64,000 nucleotides of DNA from Lepidonotus clava (GCA_936440205.1 OW387138.1:32755541-32819540), one strand, 5' to 3'. Positions 23,858 through 34,719 are shown, numbered from the stretch's first letter. A program made the numbers and translations. The notes: generated by a model from the letters alone, not told the origin.

Positions 23858-24259
23858 CCACTCCATTAGTACGGCACACATAGAAATGAACGATTATATG
23901 TAACCAATGACCCTTGTGCGAAAGAGGGTTGAAATAGGACCAACACCTTTGTTTTCTTAGGCAAGTGCTCTTCTATTGAGGTAACTCTCATCCCTAATGC
24001 TATAAGAAGTACGTGGAAAAAGAGCGGCTTCTTTTCAGATAACCTAGCTGAGTTAATCACTTGATCTCCTAGCAAACTAGTTAAAATTCACTTCAAGAAT
24101 GAATTAGTGTTACCGTGAATGCTCTAACTGTTAGCTTTGACAACTATAATATCCTATCGATTATAAATTCATATAGAGCGTTTTCGAGTTCAGTAATAAG
24201 GGAGCACATCCGTCATAGGGTAAGCAAATATCCATTCTCATGACCAAAACGTGAATACA

Positions 24260-24560
24260 AACTAAGGGTGGTTTGCGTGTAAGGCCTGCCATAGTTAGTT
24301 TTGGCGCACTTCCCACGCCCAGCAGACGACAACACGTTCCGTCGTTCGGACGCAGCTTCATTGGATTTACTGACAAATACCGCGTCTCTTAATGTCAAAT
24401 GCTGCGGGCGCATTCTTTGCTACTTTCAGGGCAGCCACTCACGGATTATGTCATGATTGTAGATTCAGAAGTGGGCAGGAAAATGTGCATTTTGGTTGTC
24501 GTTCGACGGGTCATGCCCAGCAAGATGGCCTCCTGCGTTAAGTTCAGTGTTTGGGAATTG
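24260..24560. promoter_or_regulatory. CpG-enriched patch with E2F-like word
   Basis: Contains TTTTGGCGCAC, CGTTCCGTCGTTCGGACGC, ACCGCGTC and CTGCGGGCGC, against an AT-rich background, and AAGATGG at about 24522. Possible promoter or enhancer. No domain-bearing frame. Confidence 0.35.
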
Positions 24561-24654
24561 AGTAAATGGTTTGCGTTTAACATTAGATTTGATGAAAGGT
24601 TACGCAGTTCCACGTAGCAGCATTTTTTGGAAAACGATATCGATTTCACTAATA

Positions 24655-24682
24655 AATATATATATATATATATATATATATT
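24655..24682. repeat. (AT)n microsatellite
   Basis: Uninterrupted AT dinucleotide run. Confidence 0.95.
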
Positions 24683-25333
24683 CAAATGATAAATTGTTTT
24701 TTTGAACTCAATTTAAGATGAAGCACGAAATTTGACTATCTTTTGAAAAAAGAAAATGTCATTGGTTACAAGGCAATAATTAAAGCATACAAATGGTACT
24801 ATTATAGTTCAGGATATAGGCATTATCAAACTACATGACTGTTTGTTTTTATCACCAAAGCAATGTGTGTGGGGTAATGCAACAGGAACGCAATATGTAT
24901 TATATTTCGAAAGAAGGTTGGCATTGACGTACATGTTGAAATCCTCGTAAAGAAAGTAACATGCAAAGTGCAATGTAAAATGTTTCACCTGTTTGTTTAA
25001 TCTGGGTTCATCCAAATGCGTCAACATAAATTCACGTTTACCATCTTTTAATCTTTACTAACGCATACGGGTCTCTAAATCCATTGAATCCTTTGCTTTG
25101 CAGATTGATATAAAATATGCAATGGGATGTGACAATTCTCCCGAACAACCCATTAGTAGTTACTAATGACTAGAATTATCGGAAAGTACAAATTAACACA
25201 TCTCCCAGGTTGGATTTATCTTCCGAAGAGGAAATATACAAGGTTGATAAATGTGTGTGTATTGTTATAACAAAGCATCACACTCGCACTACAACTACAT
25301 AATTATAAGAGATAAGAGAGAACAAGAATATGG

Positions 25334-25767
25334 TAATAAGCCCATCCCAGTTTACACCAACACTAAGGTTTATTATGAAATATTTTCTAAATTGCCTCTA
25401 TACTTATCCCTGAATACAGTTGTGTAATACAAAATTAGCCAAAGCTATCAGGGTGACAGATTGCTCCTAAATTTGGTAAAATGTAGTTTTATATTTGGGC
25501 ATTTTTCCCATATTATGTTAAAGCCTGTCAGCCTAGCCTATTATGTCCAACCCTATTTTGCCCTGGATCAGCTATCAAACCTACAAAACTCTCAACTGAA
25601 GAAACCTAAAGAATCCTAATGTTAAAGTAGTCCTTGAAGCTATAGAAAAACATAATTCTTGCTTATTTCAGTGATCCAAACTCTTGGAATCAAGGATGGT
25701 GTGAACAGTTATTTTGTCCAACCCTTGTCCAACCCTAGCATATATCCAATGTGGGATGGGCTTATTA
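25334..25767. mobile_element. TIR element, family B, copy 1 (434 bp)
   Basis: The ends are TAATAAGCCCATCCCA and its inverse. Across the body it shares with the copy at 33.15 kb, in order, ATGAAATATTTTC, AATACAAAATTA, ATTGCTCCTAAA, GCCTGTCAGCC, CCTATTTTGCCCTG, AGAAAAACATAATTCTTGCTT and CCAACCCT. There is no coding capacity. The clean copy number of two in 8 kb suggests an abundant genomic family. Confidence 0.85.
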
Positions 25768-25979
25768 ATCGCTGATCTGACCTATTGATCTTCTATAATC
25801 CTATGTGTGCATTTAGATAATTCAAAAAATGTTATCATTAAGCATGAAATGTTAGTACCGTTATGCAAGGTCCTTATGTTATTGTTATTCAATGTTTGAA
25901 TAGTACTTAATGTGAAACAATAGTTATATAGGTGTCTTAACAGTTACAACCAAGGGCTATATCTAATAGAACCAAATTA

Positions 25980-25997
25980 CAATATATATATATATAA
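25980..25997. repeat. (AT)n microsatellite
   Basis: Short uninterrupted AT run. Confidence 0.85.
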
Positions 25998-26044
25998 TAT
26001 ATTACTAAGTCTATATAGGCAAGTACGAGTCATTATGACCTATG

Positions 26045-26245
26045 ACAAACACTCACCCAGGGAACCAGCTGAGTCAGGCGCCGCCTCGTTCTGAGCACCG
26101 GAAGTGAGAGTTAGACGCGGGGCGAGGAGCAGAGAGTGGTTTTGGAGGCCGATAAAGACCTGCTCATTCCCTGTGTCCACACCACTCCACCCGGATAAAC
26201 ACTGACCGCCCGCTCCTACCGCCTCTTTCTACTTTTTTTTTACTA
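26045..26245 (-). promoter_or_regulatory. CpG-rich patch, possible minus-strand first exon and promoter
   Basis: On the minus strand an ETS-like CACTTCCGG lies in CpG-rich DNA (GCCCCGCGTC, GAGGCGGCGCC) and is followed about 50 bp downstream by CCCTGG and a consensus donor GTGAGT (26056 down to 26051). This is the layout of a non-coding first exon. Poly-T and C runs lie at 26230-26265. No start codon with a long frame is present. Confidence 0.35.
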
Positions 26246-26269
26246 CTACGACCCCCCCCCCCCTCTTCA

Positions 26270-27310
26270 TCTATCTAGAGCTGCCCACCACTATAAGCGT
26301 TTAGACTACACCAAGGCAGGAATAATGGGTCCAGATTTACTGAAGATTTTATTTCAGCCAGCTTACAGTTTTCGTTTTGAACATATTTGAAGTAGTCGTA
26401 TGCCTCATAGCAAGTGCTTGACGTGTCATTACATGATTATGTGACTTTCTACAGAATATACACCCAGATTTCCATTTTATATAGGATAATAGAGAGGTTA
26501 TGCAACCACGACGCATCTCAATGCAGCGACGTATCTCTAATTTCTTAGGCTTTCAGTAAGATTACAACTAAAGGATTTCCGAATTTAGAATTGATATCTC
26601 ATAATTACTAGTGCACAATATGAAACTTATGATGAAAATGTTTACAACTACATGATGATAGCTGAGATAGGAGATACGTTACGTTTACATTACGTGATGC
26701 GTGGTGGTTACTTAGCCTCCTTTGTGTGTATATGTGATACAACCTGAAAATATACTAGGCCCAAATTAAAAGCTTTACCAGATGACTATTATATACTGAA
26801 CTATATCCACCTAGAATGATGGGGTTGCTCAGCAATAGGTTTCTGATATTACATGGGTTGAACTGCTGAACGCTCTTTGTTAGTTCCTGTCTCTGCAGCT
26901 GCATTTGAGTGGCCTAGAGTCTCTTATATTTACCATGGCAGTTAAAGCACATTGCAGTAATGTGTTTGAACACGTCTTCCCAAATATCCTTAGCTAACAC
27001 TATCGACTGATACCTATAGCTAATGCAAATATATGATGTAGATAGAGTATAAAATCTAATGCAGGCCCCTCGAACTTACATGTTAAATAAGTCTAACATC
27101 AAATTGGCCATTAGTTTTGTAACTTATGAATAATAACAATAACCTGAGAAATAGTTTGTCAGGTTTTAATCTAATTGAATTTTTTTTTGTTTAAAAAATC
27201 ATTAATGAGCCAAGCATATGGAAATTACAGATGACAACTGCAAATATGGGAAGATAGTATAATTATCGCTGGACCTTATAATTAATCCTGTAATGGCCAC
27301 ATGCTGACAT
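26270..27310. other. No recognised gene
   Basis: AT-rich sequence without supported genes, splice pairs or repeats. Confidence 0.5.
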
Positions 27311-27313
27311 CTA

Positions 27314-28793
27314 ACACTGCGCGAAAAAACACCTTTACAGACCTTTAATTTCTTTGGAAAGATATTGTAAATGGCACATTTACAATATCTTTAAGGAAAT
27401 TTCCAAAAAATGACAGATCACCTTTGATTTTTGGTAAAGGTGGTCTTTACATCACCTTTACTGTCCTTAATGGCCCCATTTCCAAAAAATATTGCAGGCC
27501 ATTGAAGGTGACCTTTATCATACCTTTAAGGGTTCATTATATGTCTGAGAAGGTGATAATTGCTGAACTTAAATTTCTTTAAAGGTCACCTATTATATTC
27601 ACTGAAGGTTTGTAAAGGTGATATTTACTTGATCTTTAGGGTCATTAATTATCACCTTTCATGAACGTGTATGTCGCCAGGCAAGTGACCTTTTAGCAAT
27701 CCTTAGATATCTTAAATGCCATCAAAGGTGATATTTGATTAATGTAAAGATGATTAAATGTCATAAAGGTGACCTTTTATATATTACTAAAGGTCACTTA
27801 TTGTGACATTTAGATGGCCTTTGCAACTTATTAAAGGTGACATTTACATTGTCTTTAATGTACATTGTATTTTATATACAAATCAATCCATATTATTCAT
27901 GAGATGTGACCTTTAATGATTCCCAATCTTTGTAAAGTTGACCACTGAGGCCCAGTAAAGGCATTGAAAAGGTAACTTTTACAATATCCAGTCTCAAATC
28001 TTATGCAAAATTGTAGTTACTTCTTCACTCATTCAGTCCAGTCAGTCTAAGACCTCAAAGGAGACTGGGGGAGTCTTCCAAACCATCTAACTTATATACC
28101 CCCAACAACTGACCTCTGAGAAAGCACCCTCTCCTTATTGGTTGATCTGAGCCAAATCTTTGACTGTGATTGGCCAAGCTGAAAAGGTTGTTGACCAATC
28201 ACAGCACATCTCTTTCCATGGCTTTACTACACATTTTAGGACAAGGAAAGGTGACCTTTCCAAAATTCAGTAAATGTGTTGGGAAAGGTCATCTTATCCA
28301 TGACATTTACTACACATTTTAGGAAACAGAAAGGTGACCTTTCCAAATTCAGTAAAGGGGTTTTTAAAGATCATATTTTCTATGGCATTAACTACACATT
28401 TAGGTACGAGGAGAGGTGACCTTTCCAAAATTCAGTAAAGGCATTGTGAATGATCTTCTTTTCTATCATATTTACTACATATTTAAGGAAAAAGAAAGGT
28501 GACCTTTCCAAATTCAGTAAAGGTGTTGGGAAAGATCATATTTCCTATTGCATTTACTACACATTTAGGTACAAGGAGAGGTGACATTTCCAAAATTCAG
28601 TAAAGGCCTTGGAAAAGGTCACTTTTATCCATGGCCTCTCCATGACCTTTACTGAATATAGCTATAGGTACTACCTTTAATGAATGTAAAGATCAATAAT
28701 TGCCTTGGAAAAGGTCACCCTTCAAAATCTGCATCTTTACATGACCTTTAATGCACTAGTAAAGGTCTGTAAAGGTGTTTTTTTGCGCAGTGT
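27314..28793. mobile_element. 1.48-kb TIR element built of AAAGGTGACCTTT-like words
   Basis: Near-perfect TIRs of about 35 bp (ACACTGCGC, six or seven A, CACCTTTACAGACC, TTTA) close both ends. The hexamer ACATCT stands just outside each end, a likely target duplication of about 6 bp. The whole interior, about 1.4 kb, consists of short AGGTGA/AGGTCA and TGACCT words, a perfect hairpin at 27359-27395 and a five-unit tandem array. There is no open frame of note, so it is non-autonomous. The superfamily is not certain. Confidence 0.85.
28226..28637 (+). repeat. Five-copy tandem array, 82-83 bp unit
   Basis: Units start with ACTACAYATTT at 28226, 28309, 28391, 28474 and 28556. Each holds GGTGACCTTTCCAAA and ATTCAGTAAA. 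Units 3 and 5 share TAGGTACRAGGAGAGG, whereas units 2 and 4 share AGGAAANAGAAAGG and AAATTCAG without the extra A. The array therefore has a two-unit higher-order pattern. Confidence 0.9.
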
Positions 28794-28799
28794 AACATC

Positions 28800-30300
28800 T
28801 TTATTTGAAGTATCAGAGCCGAACCTGATCCAGTATATTTTCAAGTTTAATTCTTAAGTTTATTATTCTAAGTAATTGAAAGTAAAGTATCATTATCATC
28901 AAATCAATGTAAAACTCTAGCATTAAAACTTTGATGTCTAGCAGTATGGTGTACGTGCAAGTATAACACGCGTACGTGCTCCATATCAATAACACCAACA
29001 CGCCAGACAAGACTATCAAAGCCAAAAGCAAGAGATATAAAATAGATGTCACTTTGTATTAAACGATCCTGATAAATTGTATTACAACTGCCCGGTGAGA
29101 ACCTCTTCCCTCCTCACCACTCCCTCCCAACAGACACTACCTGACAACTAACTCTATTTATACAGACCTACTTGATCCTCGTCGCTCATCATCATTCAAA
29201 GGTTGAACAATGTATCACCATCTGAGAGGAATTATCACGTCACACGTTATTGATATCAAACTGTGTCAGTTTTTTCGCAAACAAAAATAGATTGTTCTTG
29301 CTAGTTTAACGATGCATTGAGCTTTTTTGCTCAATATCTACAATTGTCACATTGTTTGAGAAGATACAATTGTGTACCCATTTCTCCCTTGCCAATTGCA
29401 GAGCAATTCGTCTTAAAAGAAAAACAATCTTTCACTAATCTGTCCTTTCAACGATTTGGTTATTAATTATAGCTAAAACTATATTCCGATTTTGGCCGTT
29501 TGACTCGTTTGTTTTCATTTCTGTAAACTGATACAGACAAATAAGATTATATCCATAGTTGATTTTTGTTTAAATCAATGTTCAAAATGTAATGTTTTCT
29601 TGGTACAAACTTCTTAAACGAAGGTCCAAAGAGGCGTACTCTTTCAGAAATGTACTGCAATATAATCCCAGTTACTTTGTGGACTGATGCCACCTCCGAT
29701 AAGCATATGATGAGAATCCTCATTAGTGGAAGTGGAAGATTTATTTCGTCAGTCGTAGACTGATACGTATGATATTGATAGTTGGGCGCTCAGTGTAGCC
29801 AGCTTGATTGCACAGTGATATCACACGTTCTTAAGCCAGTGTTCCACAATACGACAACTCGCCAATCGGCTTTCTCTTTGTACATGTCTGTACTTTCCTT
29901 TTGTATAACTGTCATCTTTTTGCAATAGACACCAATCAAAAGTTTTTGATGAATCTCACGCTTTATCAATAATATCAATTTCACTTCAAATCGAGTTCTG
30001 AAATATAATATTGCTTAGAATCTGGCCAAAATTGCATAGCGTATCACCAACTTTAACTCTCTGCGCAATACAGTACCTTCTGCTTCTGGCAGTTCTCTGA
30101 TCCACGATCAGGTAGTTCCCCCTACTTTTAACTTTATCTTCCGTTTACTCAGTATAACTTTGCCCCATGAAACTGGGTGTAACCCAACCGGCCAGTTAGT
30201 GCCCAGCAGATACACGGTGAGAGGCACTTAGACGGCTTCTGGGGATAAGGTATCGCCTTGGTGCTTCACGTCTGAGATTCTGGTCTGACAAATAACTAGG
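28800..30300. other. No recognised gene
   Basis: AT-rich sequence with short unconvincing frames; nothing else is supported. Confidence 0.5.
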
Positions 30301-30307
30301 GGCTGGT

Positions 30308-30378
30308 GATACAGGTATCACGTTGTCACTCTGATACAGTTATCGTGTTGTCAGTCTGATACAGGTATCTGTGATAAC
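30308..30378 (+). repeat. Tandem repeat, 25-bp unit, about 2.5 copies
   Basis: The unit GATACAGKTATCRYGTTGTCA is repeated and followed by a third, partial copy GATACAGGTATC. Each unit contains the near-palindrome GATACAGGTATC, so the array can fold. Confidence 0.8.
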
Positions 30379-31344
30379 TGTACAGCAATTTATCACAGCA
30401 AACTCTGAGACAAATTACATGAAAGTGGCTAAACTGTATCCGTATCGCCGAATGGCCAGGCTTTCTATTCGATGTGATATCCAACCTGCCCTTTGAATAT
30501 ATAAAAACAGTATTACAGACACAATGCATTATGGGATAGCTCATGCTGAGTTTAGTCTCAATCCCAGATACAGTGTTATCATCCGTTTTGCATTGTTTCT
30601 AACATCCCGTTCTGTATAGGTGAAATTAAGTCCTATTTAATTCACGGTATTGTGTGTTTTTCCATGTATGTTCAGGTGCCTTGCAATTCTGTCTGCCTAT
30701 CCCAAATATAACATGGACGCATTTTCAAATATAAAGGCCCAAAAGAACTTTTGAACTAACTTTCTACCATTGCCAGGTACCTGATGAGATGAGCCACCCA
30801 TCCATATTGTATTTTATGAAATTAGTACATTTCAGTTGAATATGCAAAAGGTGATTTTGCTACAACGAATTTGTTGTAGTAAAATCGGCAAAATTTACAT
30901 GACATGCCCCTCGTTCCCCCGTCTAAACCAACATTCATTTACTTCTGGTAAGGAATATTAACAACGTTCGATTCCTCCTTTGCTACATCCCTTTTAACCG
31001 TCATTATCATTTACTTTGTCAAAGGGTTTGCCACACAACAACACTTCTTTCATGTTTCACTTCTGAAGCTCTCAGTTTACTTTAAACAACTTCCAACAAT
31101 GGACAGTCAATGACCATTGGTTTCCAACGGCGTGTTCTAAAGCTTTGTTAAACAGGTAATACTTACTTGAATAAGATATTCAATGAGAATTAAATAGTAG
31201 AATATGGATGCCCAAAGAGCCCTATCCATTTTTCAAAAAGGAAAACATTCGTATTATTGATTTACTTAATACCAACAGCTACTTAAATATCTAGTCAGCA
31301 CAGAGCGAAGAAGCAGTATTTCCAAAACTAATTCTTCATTATAG

Positions 31345-32060
31345 TCTTTTACCGGTCTGTGGGGTGTTTCTTAGATGAAGCACAGCAGAGTAGGATAGAC
31401 AGTAGTAGGACACTGTTTTATTAATGTCCCGATCTCCGATTGCTGTGTTTTATGCCACTCTGTGAGATGAGCTGGTATGCCGGGTGGGAATAGGAAATGT
31501 CATCGGGTAAGGTATTCTTAGCAGGAACGTTCAAGGACTATATTATTACAGAACATTTAGGTCTACTTATTGATGAGGCAGAGCCGTGCCTTCCTTGCAC
31601 TGCTATATTGCTTTGTAATGATTATATTTATATCTACTTTCTTTTACACGTTTTATATCGTCATCTTTGTTGTCCACGTTTCCTGTTAACCATATCTGAT
31701 ATGAGCTGCGTCAGCTGAAGATCATACAAAATCAATTTGTGAAGGTCATCTCCTAAAAACAATGTTGTTTTATTCAGAACTTATATCTAGCAGTACACCC
31801 TCATATATCTCCGCTATAAAAAGGTGTTTCTTGTGGCCCTAGATCTGACAACAAAATATACAAAAAACACAGTTAATGGAACGAAAGACACCTTTTTTCG
31901 CCACAAGAAATGTCCCCTGCATTATATAGCTTACCACCATAGTCGGTCGGTTCGTGGACGAGGCACAACCTAATGCGGTTGACAGTTGGTGCTATCATAG
32001 TGGAGCATTGTTTTATTAATGACTCAGGCTGTCAACGGCGTGTTTTATGTCAGTACTATC
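31345..32060. repeat. Diverged local duplication, two copies 590 bp apart
   Basis: Copy 1 (31345-31465) and copy 2 (31935-32060) share, in order, CGGTC, a GAYGARGCACA word, GACAGT, CACTGTTTTATTAATG / CATTGTTTTATTAATG, and GTGTTTTATGYCA. An inverted pair (GGTGTTTCTTGTGGC near 31823 and GCCACAAGAAATGTCC near 31901) lies between them. This is an old segmental duplication of unknown role. Confidence 0.55.
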
Positions 32061-32894
32061 TGGGAAAGCAAGATGCTAGTGGAAGGTTCATGGAGGGGCT
32101 ACTCTGTCAGAAACTGGTATGGCTATAACCCTACCTGGGGATAGGGGGAACCAGTTGAAGGTTTATGAAGGAGATTGCTGTGTCAGAAAGTGAGGTAGTG
32201 TATTTCAAAAGCATTTCGTTTTGAGTATACCAAGGTGCTGCTATCATGCATGGCCATTTATATACTGATACCAAAAGCCGTATAACTGTTGTTCACAGCA
32301 TGTCCATGCAGCAAATAGTCAAACACATGGATGTATTTGGCCCACAAAGGCATATACGATTCAGAAAAGATTTAGAGGGGGAAACAATCTGTTTAGTTAA
32401 TTGTAATTATGTCAGTAAAAACTAAGCCGGCCTATTGTTTACACTTTTTTTTCTTTTTTTTTTATTCAATAAACTGCATTCATCTAGAACAATGATCTTC
32501 CATGCAAGTATTTTGTTGGAAAAGTTGGAATATCTGTCAGCACTAGATAAACCTAAGGTGGTTGGAAGTCGGCAGAGTTTCAATTCGCTAATGTCTCAAG
32601 AAAAACAACTCATCCGATGGGTTCAGTCTCACAGGAATTCGAAAGCCGCCACTTTGGAGCACCCCCCGCAACCTGCACGTTTTATGGCTGTGTGCCTATA
32701 GATACTCACTGATTTATTTATTATGTAGGACAATGACACTCCCCTCTACATCAAAGCTACTCCCAGAAAGACAATAGGAATCTGAGCCAACTCACCAATC
32801 ATGTCACTTTGTTTGGAAACGTGATTGGATTCCCTCGGGGGTCCAATAATGTCAGCGAGTCATCTAGGGTTTGACACACAGTATGCGAGTCGGA

Positions 32895-33690
32895 CCTGCT
32901 CACACAGTTCCTGATGATTTCTGACGGTACGTGATTGTCCCAAATGATACCTGATTCACTCCTCAGACCCTGGTAGTCCCTGACTGAATATCCCTTTATC
33001 CCTCACGGCCCTGGTAGTCCTAAGCTGTCTCTGACGGTCCCTGACAGTCACCAGTAATTCTTAAAATAATGCTTCCAACAGTAACTGGCTCACCCTCATT
33101 GTCCAGGAGGCCCTACAGTTTCTATTTGTTTTTTGACAGTTCACTCTCAGTAATAAGCCCATCCCAGTTTACTTCAACATTAATGTTCACCATGAAATAT
33201 TTTCAAAATTACCTCTGAACTTCTGAAGAAAGTTTGAGAATACAAAATTAACTGAAGTAATTTGTTTGACATATTGCTCCTAAAATTTGGGAAATGCAAC
33301 TTCATATTTTGGCCTTTTTCCTATAGGAACCAATGTTACAGCTTGTCAGCCCAGCCTATAATCCTATTTTGCCCTGAAATACAGTCTTTTGATTGGCTAG
33401 CAAACCTGCAAATCTGCCAATTAATAAAATCTGCCAATTGATAAAATCATAATGTTTAAGCAGTACTTTAGGGTATAGAAAAACATAATTCTTGCTTATT
33501 TCAATAACCCCAACTCTTGAAGAAAAGGACGGCTGAAACTGTAATTTTGTCTAACCTTGTCCAACCCTGGGATATCCTCAATGCGGGATGGGCTTATTGT
33601 CAGCGGCAGTCCCTGAATGCCTCTATGTCAATCCCTGGTGATCTAGGGCGGTCCCTGATTGCCTCTCTGGCAGTCTCTGATTGTCTCAAG
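32895..33690 (+). repeat. Degenerate minisatellite split by a transposon
   Basis: Both sides of the element at 33151-33599 carry variants of GGTAGTCCCTGACTG: GGTAGTCCCTGACTG, GGTAGTCCTAAGC and GGTCCCTGACAGTC before it, and GCAGTCCCTGAATGCC, GGTCCCTGATTGCC and GCAGTCTCTGATTG after it. The unit is roughly 25-35 bp and very diverged. Confidence 0.55.
33151..33599. mobile_element. TIR element, family B, copy 2 (449 bp)
   Basis: The same ends (TAATAAGCCCATCCCA and inverse) and the same ordered internal words as the copy at 25.33 kb. TCAG stands directly before the left end and directly after the right end, a possible 4-bp target duplication, although copy 1 does not show the same. It sits inside a degenerate minisatellite. 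Confidence 0.85.
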
Positions 33691-34167
33691 TTAGGAGCCT
33701 ATATAATAGTAGAGTTGGAATTGAGATTGAGAAACCCAAATGGTAGAGTCAAAACATGTCCCCCTGACTGTCCCTTCTTATATTCTTCACAGACTGGCAT
33801 GTGGAAATATAAACAGCGAAAACAGACAAAATGTACATTTTGAAGCTAGCATTTTGAAGCTAGTCTGAAAATGTTATAATTCTTTCAATACCGTTTACTG
33901 CGTAAGTGGTTTTTATATATTGCCAGTTCAATGATGGCATGAAACCCATAATGTATCAATAGTATGTATGTCAGCGGTCTTTATATGATATAGCTATGAA
34001 GGGTACCTATTTAGCTAATAATAAACTATAAGAGTGACTTCTCCCTCTAGCATGAATAAATGCAAGCTTTACAAAACCAATTTCACGAAAAGACACAATT
34101 GATACTGAAAAGAAGGTTGATATTTTCCAAATTTGTGTAGGGCAATGAATTCACAACGGTTAATATA

Positions 34168-34176
34168 CTTACCTTT

Positions 34177-34230
<54 letters not shown>

Positions 34231-34242
34231 AAAGGTAAGTAC
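34168..34242. repeat. (TA)n run capped by perfect inverted arms
   Basis: TACTTACCTTTTGA, then about 46 bp of alternating TA, then TCAAAAGGTAAGTA. The whole block is one palindrome with perfect arms and should extrude as a cruciform. As a side effect each strand carries the donor-like word AAAAGGTAAGT. Confidence 0.9.
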
Positions 34243-34427
34243 ATGATGTTGAATTATCAGGCATCCATAGGGCCACACCCTTTCACTGTCTCTCGATACA
34301 TGTTTGTCTCTGAGAAAGATGAAGGAATCAGAAGTCCCTTTTCTCCAGACGCCTGATAAGACCCAGTGCCTGTAAAAGGACCCCCTAGGTGAGAGGTCCG
34401 AGAATAGGTCAGTAATGGTCGTCCTAC

Positions 34428-34472
34428 CTGCAGGGACCCAGCAGGGGGAGGCAGCAAAAGGTCAACACTTAC
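34428..34472 (-). other. Candidate 45-nt frame-neutral exon (recursive-splice exon or microexon)
   Basis: On the minus strand this segment lies between a strong acceptor (CAG at 34475-34473) and a donor (GT at 34427-34426 in CTGCAG, GTAGGA). It is 45 nt, divisible by three, and open in one phase, reading VSVDLLLPPPAGSLQ. Its first six bases are GTAAGT, so it can be used as a donor or as an exon. A second acceptor-like TCCTTTTACAG follows 45-60 nt downstream and a third, TTTCTCAG, about 60 nt further. I do not recognise the peptide. Whether it is transcribed is unknown. Confidence 0.35.
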
Positions 34473-34500
34473 CTGAAAACAGAGAGGGAAACAGTGTCAG
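34467..34500 (-). promoter_or_regulatory. Recursive splice site (zero-length exon ratchet point)
   Basis: Read on the minus strand, a branch-point-like TACTGAC (branch A about 25 nt before the junction) is followed by the pyrimidine tract and acceptor TTTCCCTCTCTGTTTTCAG and, with no gap, the donor GTAAGTGTT. Acceptor and donor meet between 34473 and 34472. This is the arrangement known from recursive splicing of long introns in Drosophila and vertebrates. It is the only such junction of this quality that I found on either strand. Confidence 0.5.
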
Positions 34501-34715
34501 TACGCAGTGAGAACAGGTCAGGTTAGGTGTTTGTATACATGTGTACCATATGGTACAGCGAGGAAAACTGTTAGAACGCAGTGTGTTTTCAAATACATGT
34601 GTATAGTTAATGATACAACCAGGAAAACAGTGTAGGTACAGTGCAGAACAGGATTCTTTTTATACATTTGAAGGATGACAATGATACAGAGAGGAAGAGT
34701 GTGCATGTGCAAATA
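34488..34715. repeat. Diverged tandem repeat, about 62-73 bp unit, three and a part copies
   Basis: Units begin with GAGGGAAAC or GAGGAAAAC (34486, 34559, 34620, 34691) and share GTACGCAGTG / GAACGCAGTG / GTACAGTGCAG, then ATACATGTGTA or ATACATTTG and GATACARMSAGG. The first unit contributes the pyrimidine tract of the splice site described at 34467-34500. Small frames here are not genes. Confidence 0.65.
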
Positions 34716-34719
34716 AACG

